A stretch of 13,653 nt of DNA from Candidatus Gastranaerophilales bacterium (GTDB taxonomy: Bacteria; Cyanobacteriota; Vampirovibrionia; Gastranaerophilales; Gastranaerophilaceae). Below, in pieces: positions 1 to 6,569 of the stretch; within the stretch, counting starts at the first letter, position 1; every line of letters begins with the position of its first letter. The notes below the pieces were generated by a model. That model did no database searches. It was not told the DNA's origin and saw only the letters and a program-made list of their open reading frames with translations. The position numbers and the translations under genes were made by a program. The stretch lies in assembly GCA_947630355.1 (NCBI GenBank), contig CANRHJ010000037.1, positions 1-13,653 on the forward strand, read 5' to 3'.

Positions 1-1
1 A

Positions 2-205
2 TTAACGGCATCAATATTCGGAATACCGTTAAGTACGACACATGTTGTATCAACTGCAATAATGGGGGTGGGAACGGCAATAAACGGCAGCGGAGTAAAG
101 ACAAATATTATTAAGAATATTGTAACGGCATGGGTACTTACAATTCCTTGCTGCGTTATAATGTCATTAGTGATATATTCTATATTAAAACATATACCAC
201 ATTAG
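2..205 (+). CDS. PiT family inorganic phosphate transporter, C-terminal part
   Basis: This is the last 67 codons of a gene that begins before the window; frame 2 is open from the first bases to a TAG at 203-205. The visible peptide contains FGIPLSTTHVVSTAIMGVG (residues 6-24 of the fragment). This matches the second conserved repeat of PiT phosphate permeases (G-x-P-x-STTH followed by a small-residue-rich G-x-G). It is followed by a short charged loop and a final hydrophobic segment (TAWVLTIPCCVIMSLVIYS), the expected last membrane helix. PiT proteins are inner-membrane importers of inorganic phosphate or metal-phosphate driven by a cation gradient. The next gene starts only 12 bases after the stop, so the two are probably co-transcribed. 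Family assignment is firm; the exact substrate cannot be judged from this fragment. Confidence 0.9.
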   Translation, partial: LTASIFGIPLSTTHVVSTAIMGVGTAINGSGVKTNIIKNIVTAWVLTIPCCVIMSLVIYSILKHIPH

Positions 206-217
206 AAGAGGGATAAA

Positions 218-496
218 ATGGCTTTAAAATCAATACAATATAAGACGGAAGGAACATGCTGCGGATTAATAAACGTAGTTACAGAGGGTACAAAAATATA
301 TGATGTCGAGTTTATAGGCGGATGTATGGGAAACCTTGAAGGTATAAGACAGTTAATAAAAGGTATGGAAACAGATGATGTAATAAAACGATTAAAGGGA
401 ATTAAGTGCGGTTCCAAACAGACAAGTTGTCCTGACCAATTAGCAAAATGTCTTATGGAATTAAAATTAAAAACCGAGCAAGAAGTAACAAAATAG
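218..496 (+). CDS. Small TSCPD-domain four-cysteine protein (TIGR03905-like)
   Basis: A 92-residue soluble protein of unknown function. It carries the TSCPD signature at residues 69-73 (T-S-C-P-D) and conserved-looking cysteines at 14, 15, 36, 64, 71 and 78. From recall, the small stand-alone TIGR03905 family is defined by four conserved cysteines, and related TSCPD segments occur at the C-terminus of some class II ribonucleotide reductases. The cysteines could bind a metal or Fe-S cluster or be redox active, but this is inference. The ATG has a good Shine-Dalgarno, GAGGG at 208-212 with a five-base gap. The gene sits between the PiT transporter (12-base gap) and lpxI (10-base gap), so it is very likely part of the same transcript. 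No signal peptide or membrane segment is visible. Confidence 0.85.
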   Translation: MALKSIQYKTEGTCCGLINVVTEGTKIYDVEFIGGCMGNLEGIRQLIKGMETDDVIKRLKGIKCGSKQTSCPDQLAKCLMELKLKTEQEVTK

Positions 497-506
497 AGGG
501 ATAGAA

Positions 507-1322
507 GTGACTTTCGAATTAGAAAAAAAACAAGGTCTAATAGCGGGGAACGGTCAATTGCCTGTTCAACTGGCAAAAAATGCGCAAGAAAACGGATTTG
601 ATGTAATTGCAGTTTCTTTGTCAAGCGATAACCGAAACGAGTTAAAGAAGTATTGTACAAAGATATATGACTATGCACCCGGTGAAGTGTTAAAAATAAA
701 GAATACTTTATTGGAAGAAGGAATAAAGCAGCTGACTTTTATTGGTAAAGTATCAAAGAGTCTTGTTGTAAAACGTCCGAGATTTGATTCTCTTGCACTT
801 GAATTTTTAAAACAGGCAAAAAGATTAAATGATGATGCTATCATGCTATTTTTAGTTGAAGAACTGGCGAAAATTGGCATAACCGTACTTGATCAGACAA
901 TTTTCATAAAGAACTTAATGGTGCCTCGAGGTGTTTTAGGCAGTATAAAACCTGATGAAGCTTTAATATCAGATGTTGAGTACGGATATAAAATAGCAAA
1001 AGAGATGGGGCAGCTTGATATTGGACAATCGGTAGTAATAAAAGACAGAATGATAATGGCAATAGAAGCAATAGAAGGTACGGATAAGTGTATAAAAAGA
1101 GGTTGTAAGCTTGGTAAAAAAGATGCCGTAATAGTAAAGGTTTCAAAACCCAATCAGGATAAAAGATTTGATATCCCCGCCTTCGGATTAAATACATTAA
1201 AAACAATGAAAAAATATAAAGCTAAACTGATTGCCGTTGAAGCAAATGAAACTATATTGGTCGATGCTAAAAAAACCATTGAATATGCGGATAAAAATAA
1301 AATAATAGTAATGGCGGTATGA
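507..1322 (+). CDS. lpxI: UDP-2,3-diacylglucosamine pyrophosphatase LpxI
   Basis: A 271-residue protein of usual length for LpxI (old DUF1009). LpxI hydrolyses UDP-2,3-diacylglucosamine to lipid X and UMP in the cytoplasmic branch of lipid A synthesis, replacing LpxH in many bacteria. The N-terminus has the Rossmann-like LpxI opening GLIAGNGQLPVQLAKNA (residues 10-26). The C-terminal domain contains the family signature KRFDIPAFGLNTL (219-231). D222 is the likely counterpart of the catalytic aspartate near 225 in the Caulobacter enzyme (alignment from memory). The start is a GTG at 507, supported by GAGGG at 496-500; the downstream ATGs lie inside conserved sequence. The TGA stop overlaps the lpxB ATG as ATGA (1319-1322), implying translational coupling of two consecutive pathway enzymes. 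Confidence 0.93.
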   Translation: MTFELEKKQGLIAGNGQLPVQLAKNAQENGFDVIAVSLSSDNRNELKKYCTKIYDYAPGEVLKIKNTLLEEGIKQLTFIGKVSKSLVVKRPRFDSLALEFLKQAKRLNDDAIMLFLVEELAKIGITVLDQTIFIKNLMVPRGVLGSIKPDEALISDVEYGYKIAKEMGQLDIGQSVVIKDRMIMAIEAIEGTDKCIKRGCKLGKKDAVIVKVSKPNQDKRFDIPAFGLNTLKTMKKYKAKLIAVEANETILVDAKKTIEYADKNKIIVMAV

Positions 1323-2449
1323 AGAAAATATTTATAATAACAGGCGAATTATCCGGAGATAAACACGCTGCGGATGTAGTAAAAGAGCTCAGAAAAATCC
1401 ATCCTGACATTGAAACGGAAGGTGTCGGCGGTGAAAACTTAGCTAAAGCGGGAGTGAAATTATTTTCCGACCACTCAAAGATGTCCGCTGTCGGTTTTGA
1501 TTTAAAAATTTTATATAATCATATAATGCTCGGAAGAAGAATATGTAAATATCTTAAGGAAGAATATAAACCTGACCTTATTTTAATGGTTGATTACGGG
1601 GGATTTAACTTAAATTTATCTAAAATATTATCAAAATACGGTTTTAAGATATTTTATTATATACCACCGCAAATATGGGCATCAAGAAAATGGCGCTTAA
1701 ATACGGTAAAAAAATGTATAAATAAAGTGCTGACAATATTTCCTTTTGAAAAAGAAATGTACATCAATGCAGGAATTGATGCTGAATTTGTAGGACATCC
1801 TTTATTGACACAAATTCCTCCGAAATATGATAAAAATTTCTTTTTCGAAGAAAATAATTTGGATAAGAATAAAAAATTAATATCAATATTTCCCGGATCA
1901 AGAGTTTTTGAGATTAAGAATTTATTGAAATTATTTTTAGATTCCGCGAGGATAATTAAAGAGGAAAATAAGAATGTCCAATATGTTCTTGCACAGGCAC
2001 AGGGGATAAAAGATGAATTAATTTATCCTATAGTCGAAAAATATAAAGATTTGAATATTAAAATATTAAAAAATAAGAACTATGAAATATTAAGCGTGTC
2101 GGATGCATTAATACTTGCATCAGGTACCGTTGCACTGGAAGCTGCTTTATACGGAACACCTATGATTATTAGTTACAGGGGGCCTTATTTTCTGTATTTT
2201 ATTTACAGGCTCGTAAGATGTATTAAACGGGTATGCCTTCCCAATATAATTATGGACGAAGATATTGTACCGGAATTAATACAAGCCGATGCAAATAAAA
2301 TAAAAATTTCTGAAAATATACTTAAAATATTAAATGATGAAAAATACACGGATAAAATGATAAATTCATTAAAAGCAGTAAGAGAAAAGTTAATGATATC
2401 AAATGCTGCAGTACGGGCGGCAGAAATTATTTCTAAAAATCTTTTATAA
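1319..2449 (+). CDS. lpxB: Lipid-A-disaccharide synthase LpxB (GT19)
   Basis: A 376-residue glycosyltransferase of family 19 that condenses lipid X with UDP-2,3-diacylglucosamine to give the lipid A disaccharide, acting at the inner face of the inner membrane. Visible motifs in order are GELSGD (9-14), VDYGGFN (91-97) with D92 as the probable catalytic acid, PPQIWA (116-121), FVGHPLL (157-163), FPGSR (191-195), the donor-binding LASGTVALEAALYGTP (266-281) and LPNIIMDEDIVPEL (307-320). The length is normal and all family blocks are present. It has no strong ribosome binding site of its own and overlaps the lpxI stop by four bases, so it is probably translated by reinitiation. It is the last gene of the PiT-TSCPD-lpxI-lpxB run; an AT-only inverted repeat follows. 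Confidence 0.96.
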   Translation: MKKIFIITGELSGDKHAADVVKELRKIHPDIETEGVGGENLAKAGVKLFSDHSKMSAVGFDLKILYNHIMLGRRICKYLKEEYKPDLILMVDYGGFNLNLSKILSKYGFKIFYYIPPQIWASRKWRLNTVKKCINKVLTIFPFEKEMYINAGIDAEFVGHPLLTQIPPKYDKNFFFEENNLDKNKKLISIFPGSRVFEIKNLLKLFLDSARIIKEENKNVQYVLAQAQGIKDELIYPIVEKYKDLNIKILKNKNYEILSVSDALILASGTVALEAALYGTPMIISYRGPYFLYFIYRLVRCIKRVCLPNIIMDEDIVPELIQADANKIKISENILKILNDEKYTDKMINSLKAVREKLMISNAAVRAAEIISKNLL

Positions 2450-2456
2450 AAATAAA

Positions 2457-2484
2457 ATTATTATAAACAAAAATTTATAATAAT
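2457..2484. repeat. Perfect 11-bp AT-only inverted repeat after lpxB
   Basis: ATTATTATAAA (2457-2467) and TTTATAATAAT (2474-2484) are exact reverse complements around a six-base CAAAAA loop. It starts eight bases after the lpxB stop. The all-AT stem and lack of a following T-run make it a poor classical terminator. It may still mark transcript end, or be a protein-binding dyad. The right arm sequence recurs exactly at 2543-2553 just upstream of the next gene. Confidence 0.5.
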
Positions 2485-2542
2485 ATGTTAAGATATATTT
2501 GTAAAAGTTTATTACAAAAAAGCAATTTTTTTTAATTACGGT

Positions 2543-2566
2543 TTTATAATAATACGTATTTAGGAT
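2543..2566 (+). promoter_or_regulatory. Probable -10 box and ribosome binding site for the GAF/GGDEF/HD-GYP gene
   Basis: A consensus TATAAT lies at 2545-2550, inside the repeated TTTATAATAAT. No good -35 lies at 17 bases spacing. AGGA at 2562-2565 precedes the ATG at 2573 by seven bases. Such boxes are common by chance in AT-rich DNA, so the promoter call is weak; the ribosome binding site is more secure. Confidence 0.4.
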
Positions 2567-2572
2567 TGGTCA

Positions 2573-4441
2573 ATGCAAAAAGATAAAAGTAAAAATATAA
2601 CAGAGTCTTCATATAAAAGTAAAAATCTTTCCCCAAAAAGCAATATAACAACAAATCCGATAGACCGAGACGGATTGGTTGCAAAAATAAACATACTGGG
2701 AAGCGGGGTGAATTCTGCAAAAATGATGCATTCATCCGTCAGTTACCATAATGAAAAAACCTTTGGGCTGATTGATTATGCCGGCTTTATAAAAGAAACA
2801 AACGATATCATTAGAAAGCACAGTGAATTAAAAGATGCCCTAAATGCCTTTCATAATATGTTCGTAAACAGACTGAACTGTACATATACGGCATTAGGAA
2901 TGATAAACGAGAAATCAAATTCATTTGACTTAAAAATACTCGATAAAAATTCAAACGTGTATTCATATAAAGTATTTATGAATGATTTGGAAAATGAAAT
3001 AATTAAAGCAATAAATAACGATGAAATAACAGTTCTAAACAACTCGGAATATTTAAAAATACCCTCTCTGGTGAATGCTCCGTCGGTAATAATACCGATA
3101 AAAATACAAGGGAGATGTATATGTGTCGCAGCCGCAAGTGATTATAACATACATAATCATATAAGCCTGTATCAGTTAGCATCAACGAATTTAGGCTTAT
3201 TAATACAAAATGCGGATTTATACAAAAAAGTGGCACAAAGCTCTAATATGGACAGTTTAACGAATTTATATTCACACAGAAGATTTCATGAATTACTCTC
3301 CCAAGAGCTTGCATTAGCCGAAGCAAACAACACAAAGGTTTCGGTATTAATCTTTGATATAAACGATATGGGTCAAATAAACCGTGATTACGGTCATTCC
3401 AAAGGTGATGAAGTTATAAAAGTAGTTGCATCAAAGATAAATGAGAATATAAAGAAGCAGGATATAGCAGCCAGATACGGCGGAGATAAGATTTCCGTAA
3501 TATTAAAAGGAATGAATGCGGAAGAAGCCAAGTATATGGCAGAATACCTGACCTATTCGTTATCCTGCTGCTTGGTTGATGATATAGGACCTGTTAACAA
3601 AGTATCCGCAGGAATTGCTACATTCCCGGACGATTCAAAGGATAAGGAAAAATTACTTATTCTTGCGGAACAGGCTGTTCTTGTATCAAAAACAAAAGGA
3701 TACACAAACGGACGTTCAACAATCGTATCAACACAAGATTATGATTTTTGGGATGATGCCGCATTGAATTCATTTGCGACCGTAATGGCTAAGAGACACT
3801 CACAAATCGGTATAAATTTTGAAGAAGCATTAGTTGAACAATTCCAGAATGAAAACATTCTGTCTCAAAACCACTTATTGGAAGTGGTAACTTCACTTGC
3901 CAGTGCTATAGATGCCAAAGACGAATACACAAAAGACCATTCTTCGTCAGTTTCAAGATATTCCGTAGCTTTAGCAAGAGCCATAAATTTACCTGAAAAA
4001 GAAATAGCAAGAATAAAACTCGGTGCTTTACTCCACGATATCGGGAAAATAGGAATACCTGAAGACGTATTGAGAAAACCCGATAAATTGACGGATGAAG
4101 AATTTAAAATTATACAAAATCACCCGACAATCGGTGTTCAAAAAATATTGGAACCCAACCCGTTATTACACGATTTAATCCCCATAGTCAAATATCACCA
4201 TGAAAAATGGAACGGTAAGGGATATCCCTGCGGATTAAAGGGTGAAGAAATACCGCTTGCGGCAAGAATTGTTGCTGTTGCTGATACATATCACGCTTTG
4301 ATAAGCGACCGTCCGTACAGAAAAGGTTTAAGCGTCGAAAAAGCTTGTGCTATATTGGAAGAAGGAGCAGGAACCCAATGGGATAAAGAATTGGTAAGAC
4401 AATTTATTGCCATAGCTCCGTCTTTAGCCACTAAGATATAG
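2573..4441 (+). CDS. GAF / degenerate GGDEF / HD-GYP c-di-GMP signalling protein
   Basis: A 622-residue protein. After a polar N-terminus (1-60) comes a GAF-like domain (about 70-220), a GGDEF domain opening with DSLTNLYSHRRF (227-238), and a C-terminal HD-GYP domain (about 435-610). The GGDEF metal aspartate D262 and the GHSKGDE block are present, but the signature reads RYGGDKI (301-307) instead of GGDEF. The catalytic glutamate is therefore lysine, and the I-site RxxD is KxxD (294-297), so cyclase activity is unlikely. The HD-GYP site looks intact: H456, H488-D489, H517, H542-H543, D571 and the motif HHEKWNGKGYP. Position 452, four before H456, is Tyr rather than the Glu seen in trinuclear enzymes, hinting at a two-metal site. 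Likely role: c-di-GMP phosphodiesterase tuned by ligand binding to GAF and pseudo-GGDEF. No membrane segment. It overlaps the opposite glycosyltransferase by 11 bases. Confidence 0.92.
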   Translation: MQKDKSKNITESSYKSKNLSPKSNITTNPIDRDGLVAKINILGSGVNSAKMMHSSVSYHNEKTFGLIDYAGFIKETNDIIRKHSELKDALNAFHNMFVNRLNCTYTALGMINEKSNSFDLKILDKNSNVYSYKVFMNDLENEIIKAINNDEITVLNNSEYLKIPSLVNAPSVIIPIKIQGRCICVAAASDYNIHNHISLYQLASTNLGLLIQNADLYKKVAQSSNMDSLTNLYSHRRFHELLSQELALAEANNTKVSVLIFDINDMGQINRDYGHSKGDEVIKVVASKINENIKKQDIAARYGGDKISVILKGMNAEEAKYMAEYLTYSLSCCLVDDIGPVNKVSAGIATFPDDSKDKEKLLILAEQAVLVSKTKGYTNGRSTIVSTQDYDFWDDAALNSFATVMAKRHSQIGINFEEALVEQFQNENILSQNHLLEVVTSLASAIDAKDEYTKDHSSSVSRYSVALARAINLPEKEIARIKLGALLHDIGKIGIPEDVLRKPDKLTDEEFKIIQNHPTIGVQKILEPNPLLHDLIPIVKYHHEKWNGKGYPCGLKGEEIPLAARIVAVADTYHALISDRPYRKGLSVEKACAILEEGAGTQWDKELVRQFIAIAPSLATKI

Positions 4442-5228
4442 ATGTTTTGTGATAATACGGTAATTCGGAATTCAAATCAAGCTTTTTTGCATTTTGTTGA
4501 AATATTTTTGATTTGTAAATGCCCGTATAAGCAAGAAAATATTTAATACACACGCCTAATACTCCAACCCCGTATTTACAGGAGCGGGAAAAGTTTATGG
4601 AAGATGCTTCCGGAAAATACTTTGTCGGACAGCTTAATTCCCCTATCTTATATCCGTAATAGCAAGTAAGAGCTAACATCTCGTTATCAAAAATAAAATC
4701 ATCATCACATTCTTCAAGCGGAAGATTTTCAAGCAGTTTACGCTTAAATCCCCTATAGCCGGTGTGATATTCCGATAGATGCTGGTTTAAAAAAATATTT
4801 TCAAAGAAGGTCAAAAATTTGTTCGCAATATATTTATATAAAGGCATTCCGCCGTCAAGCGCATTTGATAGCATTCTTGATGCAATAACGGCATCATATT
4901 CTTCAAAGGCAAGCATAGATGCAATAGCGGGAATTAATTTGGGAGTGTATTGATAGTCGGGATGAAGCATAATGACAATATCCGCTCCGCTTTTTAATGC
5001 TGCGGTATAACACGATTTTTGATTTCCGCCATATCCTCTGTTCGTTTTATGCACTATAGTTGTTATATTTAAATCTTTCGCCAATTCTTTTGTTTTATCA
5101 CTTGATTTATCGTCGGTGAGTATAATTTCATCAACTATTTCTTTATAAATTTCATTATATGTTTTCTCAAGTGTTTTTTCTGCATTATATGCAGGCATAA
5201 CAACAACTATCTTTTTCCCGTTTAGCAT
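4431..5228 (-). CDS. Family 2 glycosyltransferase (DPM1/undecaprenyl-sugar type), no membrane anchor
   Basis: A 265-residue GT-A fold transferase. The N-terminus VVVMPAYNAEKTL (8-20) is the nucleotide-sugar strand typical of GT2. It is followed by the Asp pair in LTDDKSSDKT (37-46), NRGYGGNQKSC (63-73) and the acceptor-side block EYHTGYRGFKRKLL (153-166). The usual DxD region is LHPDYQYTP (88-96), with D91 the probable metal ligand. FDNEML (180-185) fits the later acidic motif. Only one short weakly hydrophobic stretch lies near 221-238, so it is soluble or peripheral, unlike GT2 members with C-terminal helices. Sugar and acceptor cannot be told; a polyprenyl phosphate or envelope glycan is plausible. 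The ATG is backed by AAGGAT seven bases upstream. It is divergent from the RpfG-type gene and convergent with the GAF/HD-GYP gene. Confidence 0.88.
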   Translation of the reverse strand: MLNGKKIVVVMPAYNAEKTLEKTYNEIYKEIVDEIILTDDKSSDKTKELAKDLNITTIVHKTNRGYGGNQKSCYTAALKSGADIVIMLHPDYQYTPKLIPAIASMLAFEEYDAVIASRMLSNALDGGMPLYKYIANKFLTFFENIFLNQHLSEYHTGYRGFKRKLLENLPLEECDDDFIFDNEMLALTCYYGYKIGELSCPTKYFPEASSINFSRSCKYGVGVLGVCIKYFLAYTGIYKSKIFQQNAKKLDLNSELPYYHKTSIS

Positions 5229-5373
5229 ATATTTAATCCTTATTAAAAATTATTCTATAATAAAATATAAATTAATTAAATGATTTATTTTATATTAACT
5301 TTTGTAAAATAATGATATAATATACTAAAGATAATGAAAATCTATGTCGATAAAACTTATATGGTGATAATTG
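5229..5373. promoter_or_regulatory. Divergent promoter region between the glycosyltransferase and the RpfG-type regulator
   Basis: These 145 very AT-rich bases separate two outward-facing genes and must hold both promoters. For the plus-strand gene a consensus TATAAT lies at 5316-5321, with TTAACT at 5295-5300 as a weak -35 at 15 bases spacing. GGTGAT at 5363-5368 is its ribosome binding site. For the minus-strand gene I see AAGGAT (complement of 5236-5241) but no promoter I would choose with confidence. No strong dyad was found. Confidence 0.45.
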
Positions 5374-6522
5374 ATGGATGCTTTAGAATTAAAAGAGAGT
5401 TTAGATGCTGTTTTAAATTTATCAAACATTGAGAAACCCACAATCTTAATTGTTGATGATGAAGAAAACAACCTACAGCTGTTAAAAAGAACTTTTCGCG
5501 GTAAATATAATATATTAACGGCGAATAATGGTGTTCAGGCATTAGATGTAGTAAAACAACACGGAAATGAAATATCTTTAATAGTAAGCGACCAGAAAAT
5601 GCCCGTAATGGAAGGTACTGAATTTCTAAGGCACGTTCGTGAAACAAACCCTGATATAATAAAAATTTTACTTACCGGACATGTCGGCACCGATATTTTG
5701 GTATCCGCAATTAATGATTGTGAGTTATTCCAATATATATTAAAGCCCGTTGAACCGGAAGAATTGAAAATAGCCGTTGAAAACGGTATTACTAAGTATT
5801 CAATGGCAAGTAACAACAAGATTTTTTATAATGAGTTAAGGGAATTATTTTATAAAACAATAAGAGCAATATCTAACGCATTAGATACAAAAGATTCGTA
5901 TACCAATGGTCATTCTTTGCGTGTAACGCTGTATTCAATGATATTAGCAAGAGAATTAAATCTTGATGATGATTATTTGGAGGATATTGAGATAGCGGGC
6001 TTATTGCACGATATCGGCAAAATAGCCATGCCAAAGAGTATTCTTTGTAAGAACGGTCATTTAACCGACGATGAATTTTTAATAATGAAATCACATCCTT
6101 CTCGCGGTGAAAAAATTGTTTTAAATATAAAAAAATTGGAAAAAATATCAAAGTGGGTAAAGTCACATCATGAAAAGTATGACGGAACAGGCTACCCTGA
6201 CGGTTTGAAAGGCGATGAAATACCTTTTGCCGGAAGAATAATTGCTTTGGCTGATACTTATGATGCCATGACATCAACAAGACCATATAGAACGGCTCTT
6301 GCTCATGATGTTGCAATTTCCGAGATAAAGAAGTGTGCAGGAACTCAGTTTGACCCGCAGCTTGCCGAATTATTCGTTTCACTTTCCGCTAAAATTGATG
6401 AAGCAAGACAAAATCCCGAGTTAGTTTACCCGAAATATTCATTTTTAGCTAAGAATATAGATTTTAAAGTATCGCAGGAAGAATGTGATAAAGTTTCCTT
6501 CCCCCCCCCACCTGTCAAATAG
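5374..6522 (+). CDS. RpfG-type response regulator: REC domain plus HD-GYP phosphodiesterase
   Basis: A 382-residue protein counted from the ATG at 5374. An in-frame TTG lies just before at 5371, but GGTGAT at 5363-5368 suits the ATG better. The receiver domain (about 22-140) has the acidic pair D28-D29, phospho-acceptor D73 in VSDQKMP, T101 in LLTGH and K124 in YILKP, so it should be phosphorylatable. A linker leads to an HD-GYP domain (about 160-345) with H180, H212-D213, H241, H265-H266, D294 and the motif HHEKYDGTGYP, all intact. It should hydrolyse c-di-GMP under control of a histidine kinase, which is not in this window. The last residues (FPPPPVK) are encoded across a run of nine C bases. 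It is convergent with dnaE, whose stop is 47 bases away. Confidence 0.93.
   Translation: MDALELKESLDAVLNLSNIEKPTILIVDDEENNLQLLKRTFRGKYNILTANNGVQALDVVKQHGNEISLIVSDQKMPVMEGTEFLRHVRETNPDIIKILLTGHVGTDILVSAINDCELFQYILKPVEPEELKIAVENGITKYSMASNNKIFYNELRELFYKTIRAISNALDTKDSYTNGHSLRVTLYSMILARELNLDDDYLEDIEIAGLLHDIGKIAMPKSILCKNGHLTDDEFLIMKSHPSRGEKIVLNIKKLEKISKWVKSHHEKYDGTGYPDGLKGDEIPFAGRIIALADTYDAMTSTRPYRTALAHDVAISEIKKCAGTQFDPQLAELFVSLSAKIDEARQNPELVYPKYSFLAKNIDFKVSQEECDKVSFPPPPVK
6501..6509 (+). repeat. C9 homopolymer tract at the 3' end of the RpfG-type gene
   Basis: Nine consecutive C bases encode part of the terminal proline run. Reading the sequence as eight C would move the stop to 6584-6586 and add 21 residues. 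Reading it as ten C would stop at 6564-6566 and add 15. A C-run this long stands out in such AT-rich DNA. It could be a slippage-prone (phase-variable) tract or a sequencing length error. Confidence 0.9.
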
Positions 6523-6533
6523 TCAATATAGTA

Positions 6534-6564
6534 AATTTTCAAGATACCAAGCCTTTAGAAAATT
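6534..6564. terminator. Weak hairpin between convergent RpfG-type gene and dnaE
   Basis: AATTTTC (6534-6540) and GAAAATT (6558-6564) are a perfect 7-base inverted repeat with a 17-base loop, in the 47-base gap between two converging stops. The stem is short and AT-rich, so this is only a possible bidirectional terminator. Nothing better is visible in the gap. Confidence 0.2.
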
Positions 6565-6569
6565 AGCGG

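Noticed and set aside
202..678. A 158-residue minus-strand ORF across the TSCPD and lpxI genes
   Set aside because: It is fully antisense to two well-supported genes, has no ribosome binding site and no recognisable motif.
5371..5373. TTG as the start of the RpfG-type gene
   Set aside because: The adjacent in-frame ATG at 5374 is better placed relative to GGTGAT at 5363-5368 and is the stronger start codon.
5873..6382. A 169-residue minus-strand ORF inside the RpfG-type gene
   Set aside because: It is opposite a clear HD-GYP domain whose motifs are intact; a shadow frame.
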